Source: Desulfofundulus australicus DSM 11792
GTDB taxonomy: Bacteria > Bacillota > Desulfotomaculia > Desulfotomaculales > Desulfovirgulaceae
Assembly (NCBI RefSeq): GCF_900129285.1
Contig: NZ_FQUW01000007.1
Span: 62,001-126,000 of the forward strand
Length of the DNA stretch: 64,000 nt
Reading direction: 5' to 3'
A program made the position numbers and the translations under genes. Numbering within the stretch: the stretch's first letter is position 1; each line of letters starts with the position of its first letter. A model generated the notes under the pieces. It saw nothing but the letters and a program-made list of their open reading frames with translations, was not told where the DNA came from and did no database searches. Positions 60,513 to 64,000 of this stretch are shown in pieces.

Positions 60513-61439
60513 ATGCGTCGTATCATTTACCTGTTCATCCTCTTTCCCCTGACCCTGTATACCTTTTTATCCTGGCAACCTGCACACGTTCTGGCATCGG
60601 GCAGGATACATAAATGCGATACCGATGAGCAACCCCATCTCACGGCCCCTTCTCACCGGGGGCAGGATATTGTCAACCTGCAGCAGTGCCTGTCTTCTCT
60701 AGGTTATTTTCAGGGGTCACCCAGCGGTCTTTACGACGAAACTACCCTCAAGGCCGTGGAACGTTTCCAGAAGGAGCACGGCCTTTTAGCAACCGGCGTG
60801 ACCGACGTTGCTACCTGGCAGACCATCAGCCAGGCCATGCTGGCCAAACCCAACCAGGGAGTATCGCCTTCCCCCGGGCATGAACTTTTTATCCTGGTTG
60901 ATACCCGTTCCCTGACCATGACCGTCTTCTCCCGGGGACAACCCATCAGGCAGTATCCGGTAGCCCTGGGTAAACCGGGCTCGGAAACTCCCCCGGGTCT
61001 CTGGAAAGTTGTGGATAAATCGGATGAGTACTTTCCCGGCATGGGCCCCCGCTGGATGGGGTTGAATATTCCCACAGGCACTTATGGCATCCACGGTACG
61101 GACAGCCCCTGGTCCATTGGAACCTTTGCCAGCGCCGGCTGTGTGCGGATGCACAACGCCCACGTGGTGGAACTCTACGATTGGGTTTCCGAGGGCACAC
61201 CGGTACTTATCCTGGGTAATCCCTTCCTGCACCGGTATCCCGGGCTATACCAGGGAAGTTGCGGCACGGCAGTACAGGAACTGCAGCGTACCCTCAGGCG
61301 GCTGGGTTATTACGACCTGAAACCTGACGGTATTTTTGGCCCCCGGACAGCGGAAGCCGTTATAAAGTTCCGGAAAAGGCACGGCCTGGAGGAAAAGCCT
61401 GTGGTTGACGATAAAATGTGGCGCTTACTGGGATTTTAG
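60513..61439 (+). CDS. L,D-transpeptidase with two peptidoglycan-binding domains
   Basis: A 308-aa exported protein: signal peptide (about 1-28), PG-binding repeat 1 (GQDIVNLQQCLSSLGYFQG to TGVTDVATWQTI), a YkuD catalytic domain with GIHGTDSPWSIGTFASAGCVRMHN in parts (catalytic Cys about 214), then PG-binding repeat 2 (VQELQRTLRRLGYYDLKPDG). Forms 3-3 crosslinks in peptidoglycan, perhaps in the spore or during stationary phase. Third gene of the cell-wall set. Confidence 0.92.
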   Translation: MRRIIYLFILFPLTLYTFLSWQPAHVLASGRIHKCDTDEQPHLTAPSHRGQDIVNLQQCLSSLGYFQGSPSGLYDETTLKAVERFQKEHGLLATGVTDVATWQTISQAMLAKPNQGVSPSPGHELFILVDTRSLTMTVFSRGQPIRQYPVALGKPGSETPPGLWKVVDKSDEYFPGMGPRWMGLNIPTGTYGIHGTDSPWSIGTFASAGCVRMHNAHVVELYDWVSEGTPVLILGNPFLHRYPGLYQGSCGTAVQELQRTLRRLGYYDLKPDGIFGPRTAEAVIKFRKRHGLEEKPVVDDKMWRLLGF

Positions 61440-61458
61440 GAAAGGCAGGTGAAGCAAA

Positions 61459-62325
61459 ATCGACCGCCTGTGGTTAATTGCCGTCTTAACGGCATTTATT
61501 CATTTAACTGATACGTTAGTATACGCTGTACGCCTTTCAGGTGTGACCACACGCCGGCTGGCCACTGCTTTTTCTTTATTTCAGATCATTTCTCTTCTGG
61601 CCAGCACAGCCAATCTTATTCAGGCGCCGCTCCTGTCTTCGGTGGTAGAAAAAACCATCAATACCGGTCTGAAACATGCTTCCGAACCCCTGCTGGAATC
61701 CCCGTTATACCATCACCAGCTCACCCTGCTCGGCATGGAAATAAGAATGATTATATTTTCTGCTACTCTGGGTACGGTACTGGGGGTTCTGCTCACCCCG
61801 GCCTTCAATTATATTTTCACACGGGTAATTTTTCTCTTTGAGGAAGCAGGTTCCATTCCCCGCCTGATCATTATTCTCCTTTCCCCGCGCCTGCTGGTGA
61901 AAACCCTGCGCAAAAGACCCAGGTACCTGGGCACCCTCAGGGCATCGCTGCCGCAGCGCCCACAAAACATACCTCTGACCTTCTTTATGGCCCATACCAT
62001 AGTTACCGGTATCTGGACCACAGGAGTTTTATCAGCGCTTTACGCCGGGGCGCTATTACCCGAATACCGTTCAACGGCCAGCCTCCTTTCAGGAGTGGTC
62101 AATGGTGTGGCCACCATTTTATCAGCCATGATTGTGGACCCGACAGCCGCCATGATTACCGACCAGGCCCTGCGGGGTATCAGAGACCAGCGGGACATCC
62201 GGCAAATGGTCTATTATCTCTGCTTAACCAGGGTGCTGGGAACCATCCTGGCCCAGGTTTTCTTCCTTCCGGCTGCTCACCTGATTAAGGAAACGGCCAT
62301 AATTATAGCTGCTCCGGACCGTTAA
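61459..62325 (+). CDS. amj: Lipid II flippase Amj
   Basis: About 288 aa with six or so membrane helices. The shorter frame beginning at GTG 61543 would lose the N-terminal helix (LWLIAVLTAFIHLTDTLVYAVRLSGV in parts), which is conserved in Amj/YdaH as I recall. The frame opens at TGA 61450, leaving AGC AAA ATC before the helix; AGGTGA is six bases before the ATC at 61459, so an AUC start is likely. Amj flips lipid II as an alternative to MurJ. It belongs to the wall cluster. Confidence 0.85.
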   Translation: MDRLWLIAVLTAFIHLTDTLVYAVRLSGVTTRRLATAFSLFQIISLLASTANLIQAPLLSSVVEKTINTGLKHASEPLLESPLYHHQLTLLGMEIRMIIFSATLGTVLGVLLTPAFNYIFTRVIFLFEEAGSIPRLIIILLSPRLLVKTLRKRPRYLGTLRASLPQRPQNIPLTFFMAHTIVTGIWTTGVLSALYAGALLPEYRSTASLLSGVVNGVATILSAMIVDPTAAMITDQALRGIRDQRDIRQMVYYLCLTRVLGTILAQVFFLPAAHLIKETAIIIAAPDR

Positions 62326-62425
62326 AAAATGGGATTATGGAGGACAGGCACATAATTAAGCTCCAGGTATAACCTGATAGTAGCTCCTGATCAGGCCCGG
62401 GCAAATACCAGGAGCACGGCGAGAG

Positions 62426-63178
62426 GTGGTGATGGGTATGCCCTGCTATACCGTCCCCATTCGCACCCATGTAATTACCGAGCAGGATGACATCGTTGAG
62501 CTGGCCAGGCGATATACCGAAGGGGTGGTGGAGCCGGGGGATATCATTGCCATTGCCGAGAGTGTGGTAGCCATTACCCAGAAAAGAGCCATCCTACCCG
62601 AGGAAGTACACCCGGGCTTGCTGGCCCGCTTTTTATGCCGCTTTCCCGGCAAGCACGGAAGCCTGGCCACTCCACCGGCCATGGAACTGGCCATCAGGGA
62701 AGCAGGCACCATTAGAATTCTCCTGGGCTGCGCAGCCGCGGTTCTGGGCCGGCTCATAGGCAGGCGTGGATTCTTTTACCTGGTAGCCGGCAGAGAACTG
62801 GCTTTTATTGACGATATCGCCGGTACCATGTGGCCCTACGAAAGACATATTATTCTCGGCCCATATAAACCGGAAAAAATTGCCTCTGCCATCAAGAAAG
62901 CCACCGGTGCCGACGCGGTCATCGCCGATGTTAACGATATAAAATGCGTGGATATACTGGCTGCAACCAGTTCCGCCAGCGCCAGAATAGCCCGGGAAGC
63001 CTTAATTAATAACCCTTTTGGCAACGACGACCAGCAAACACCCATAGTGGTTATCAAGATTAAAACAGGACACTCAGGGTATAGCAGCCTGACCGTGGAT
63101 AGGAGGGGAAGACCTTGCTGCCGACTCCAACTAAATTTACCCTGGTGGCAGGAGCCGGGGAAGGATACACGCCTTTAA
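62426..63178 (+). CDS. CofE-like F420-0:gamma-glutamyl ligase family protein
   Basis: A 250-aa protein with VVEPGDIIAIAESVVAITQ, a middle GRRGFFYLVAGRELAFIDDIAG (in parts), and ITRS-like loops of the F420-0:L-glutamate ligase family. No other F420 genes are seen, so a different amide ligase activity is possible. Its 3' end overlaps the arginine decarboxylase gene by 64 bp; residues after about 213 (ending VVIKI) may be a non-homologous tail. Confidence 0.78.
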   Translation: MVMGMPCYTVPIRTHVITEQDDIVELARRYTEGVVEPGDIIAIAESVVAITQKRAILPEEVHPGLLARFLCRFPGKHGSLATPPAMELAIREAGTIRILLGCAAAVLGRLIGRRGFFYLVAGRELAFIDDIAGTMWPYERHIILGPYKPEKIASAIKKATGADAVIADVNDIKCVDILAATSSASARIAREALINNPFGNDDQQTPIVVIKIKTGHSGYSSLTVDRRGRPCCRLQLNLPWWQEPGKDTRL

Positions 63179-63573
63179 ACGCTTTCGACCGGGCGTTGCT
63201 GGAAGCCCGGGCCGGAAATGTAAACCTGATCCGGGTTAGCAGCATCCTGCCGCCCGGTGCTGAATACGTGGAAGAACTGGCTCTGCCGCCGGGAGCACTG
63301 GTACCTGTGGCCTATGGTGCCACCACCTCCTCCACCCCCGGAGACATAATTGCCGCTGCCGTAGCCGTGGGCATACCCGCGGAAGGCTTTGGTGTGATTA
63401 TGGAATATTCCGGACACACTTCCCGCCTGGAAGCGGAAAGGATCATCCGGCAAATGGTGGAGGAATCTTTTGCCATACGCGGATTGGAGTTAAAAAAATA
63501 CATGGTTAAATCCGTAGAACATCAGGTTATTAAAAATGGGGCTGTTTTTGCGGGAATACTGTTGTGGTATTAA
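63115..63573 (+). CDS. Pyruvoyl-dependent arginine decarboxylase
   Basis: A 152-aa proenzyme starting at TTG with GGAGGGGAAG upstream. It self-cleaves between Ser42 and Ser43 in IRVSSILPPGAE, giving the pyruvoyl group. Family features: FTLVAGAGEGYTPLNAFD, YGATTSSTPGDIIAAAVAVG (in parts), and the C-terminal VKSVEHQVIKNGAVFAGILLW in parts. Makes agmatine for polyamines. Confidence 0.94.
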   Translation: MLPTPTKFTLVAGAGEGYTPLNAFDRALLEARAGNVNLIRVSSILPPGAEYVEELALPPGALVPVAYGATTSSTPGDIIAAAVAVGIPAEGFGVIMEYSGHTSRLEAERIIRQMVEESFAIRGLELKKYMVKSVEHQVIKNGAVFAGILLWY

Positions 63574-63590
63574 AAGTTGAAACTCCATTT

Positions 63591-63625
63591 AAAGCCGGGT
63601 TATAACAAAAACCGGCTTTTTATTT
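63591..63625 (+). terminator. Terminator after arginine decarboxylase
   Basis: AAAGCCGG, loop with GGT/AACC inner pairs, CCGGCTTTTTATTTT. Ends the wall/CofE/decarboxylase transcript. Confidence 0.82.
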
Positions 63626-63714
63626 TGAGCGGAACGTCTCTATTGAACATTTGCCATGGTTAGAATAAAATAATGCCGGTAAAAGACCCGAGTTTTTAAA
63701 AGGATGATGGCAAA

Positions 63715-64000
63715 ATGCGTATTGTTGTGGGGATAACCGGCGCTTCAGGAGCCATTTATGGTATAACCCTGCTGGAACAATTAAAGTTTCTGGGAATTGA
63801 GACCCATCTCATTTTGAGCCCCTGGGCGGCAAAAACCATTGCCCTGGAAACCCGGTGGACGCCGGAAGAGGTCATGGCCCTGGCCAGCCACTCTTACACG
63901 GCCAGCGACCTGTCTGCTCCGTTAGCCAGCGGGTCTTTCCTGCACCGGGGTATGGTTATAGCCCCCTGCAGTATGAAAACCCTGGCCTCCATAGCGTGGG
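63715..64000 (+). CDS. ubiX: Flavin prenyltransferase UbiX, 3' end outside window
   Basis: Partial; frame open to the last base. ATG at 63715 with AAAAGGATGATGG before it. The first 95 residues show VVGITGASGAIYGITLLEQL (binding of FMN phosphate), the LILSPWAAKTI segment, and VIAPCSMKTLASI, the hallmark of UbiX. It makes prenylated FMN for UbiD-type decarboxylases. A ubiD gene may follow outside the window. Confidence 0.95.
   Translation, partial: MRIVVGITGASGAIYGITLLEQLKFLGIETHLILSPWAAKTIALETRWTPEEVMALASHSYTASDLSAPLASGSFLHRGMVIAPCSMKTLASIAW

Noticed and set aside
60513-61439. Loss of the L,D-transpeptidase active site (SAGCVR instead of SHGC)
   Set aside because: The residue before Gly-Cys varies in Firmicutes YkuD proteins; the catalytic Cys, His and Arg are in place.
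1-64000. CRISPR array, prophage, insertion sequence with transposase
   Set aside because: No regularly spaced repeats, phage genes or transposase motifs were seen in any frame.

Overview
The window looks like a chromosome segment of an anaerobic, endospore-forming, low-to-mid G+C Gram-positive of the Peptococcaceae type (Desulfotomaculum, Desulfofundulus or Pelotomaculum relatives). The grounds are: spore genes (ytrH, ytrI, cwlD), a Spo0B-type sensor kinase, an rpoD-dnaG operon, a glycine T-box ahead of glyQS, the ccpN/ppsR/ppdK gluconeogenic set, TAXI-type TRAP transport, Etf-linked acyl-CoA oxidation, and membrane-bound Fe-S/cytochrome b redox proteins with their own Tat genes. No alignment or database search was possible; family names rest on motifs and remembered family sequences.

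Layout. 1-11.6 kb: a PAS sensor kinase cut by the window edge, converging on a large FAD/ferredoxin oxidoreductase; two TSUP (TauE/SafE) anion transporters with small membrane proteins; a sensor kinase/NtrC-type regulator pair; and acuA. 11.6-14.8 kb: a compact unit of promoter, Rex/CRP-like operator, C-rich leader and terminator that may be a small RNA; a gamma carbonic anhydrase; and an agr-like quorum-sensing locus whose 42-residue signal precursor is annotated here. 14.8-20.3 kb: a Ski2-like helicase interrupted by one in-frame stop, two envelope glycosylation genes, and RNase P RNA. 20.3-31.1 kb: a MITE-like repeat, the tatA-tatC-cytochrome b-FeS operon behind a CsoR-like operator, ytrHI, a lysine 2,3-aminomutase/beta-lysine acetyltransferase/ABC transporter operon, and nif3-trmK.

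31.3-42.3 kb is a catabolic island: a TAXI-TRAP transporter, biotin carrier, EtfAB, carboxyltransferase, acyl-CoA dehydrogenase, IclR regulator and class III CoA-transferase. The dehydrogenase resembles the non-decarboxylating glutaryl-CoA dehydrogenases and the CoA-transferase resembles the glutarate type, so glutarate (or a pathway converging on glutaryl-CoA) is the best guess. No membrane sodium-pump beta subunit of the decarboxylase lies nearby. 42.5-49.3 kb: three tRNAs, rpoD-dnaG-dgt, a flavoprotein, thpR and an HD-GYP protein. 49.4-58.7 kb: a second copy of the repeat, ppdK-ppsR-ccpN, glyQS with its T-box, a UBA/DUF4342-type protein and recO. 58.8-64 kb: a plus-strand cell-wall set (cwlD, a second amidase, an L,D-transpeptidase, the lipid II flippase amj), a CofE-like ligase, pyruvoyl arginine decarboxylase and the start of ubiX.

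The strongest leads are the putative redox-controlled C-rich RNA at 11.57-11.68 kb, the mosaic agr-like locus, the glutarate island without its pump, the CsoR-like operator before the Fe-S/Tat operon, and two genes whose best ribosome site points to ATT or ATC start codons.
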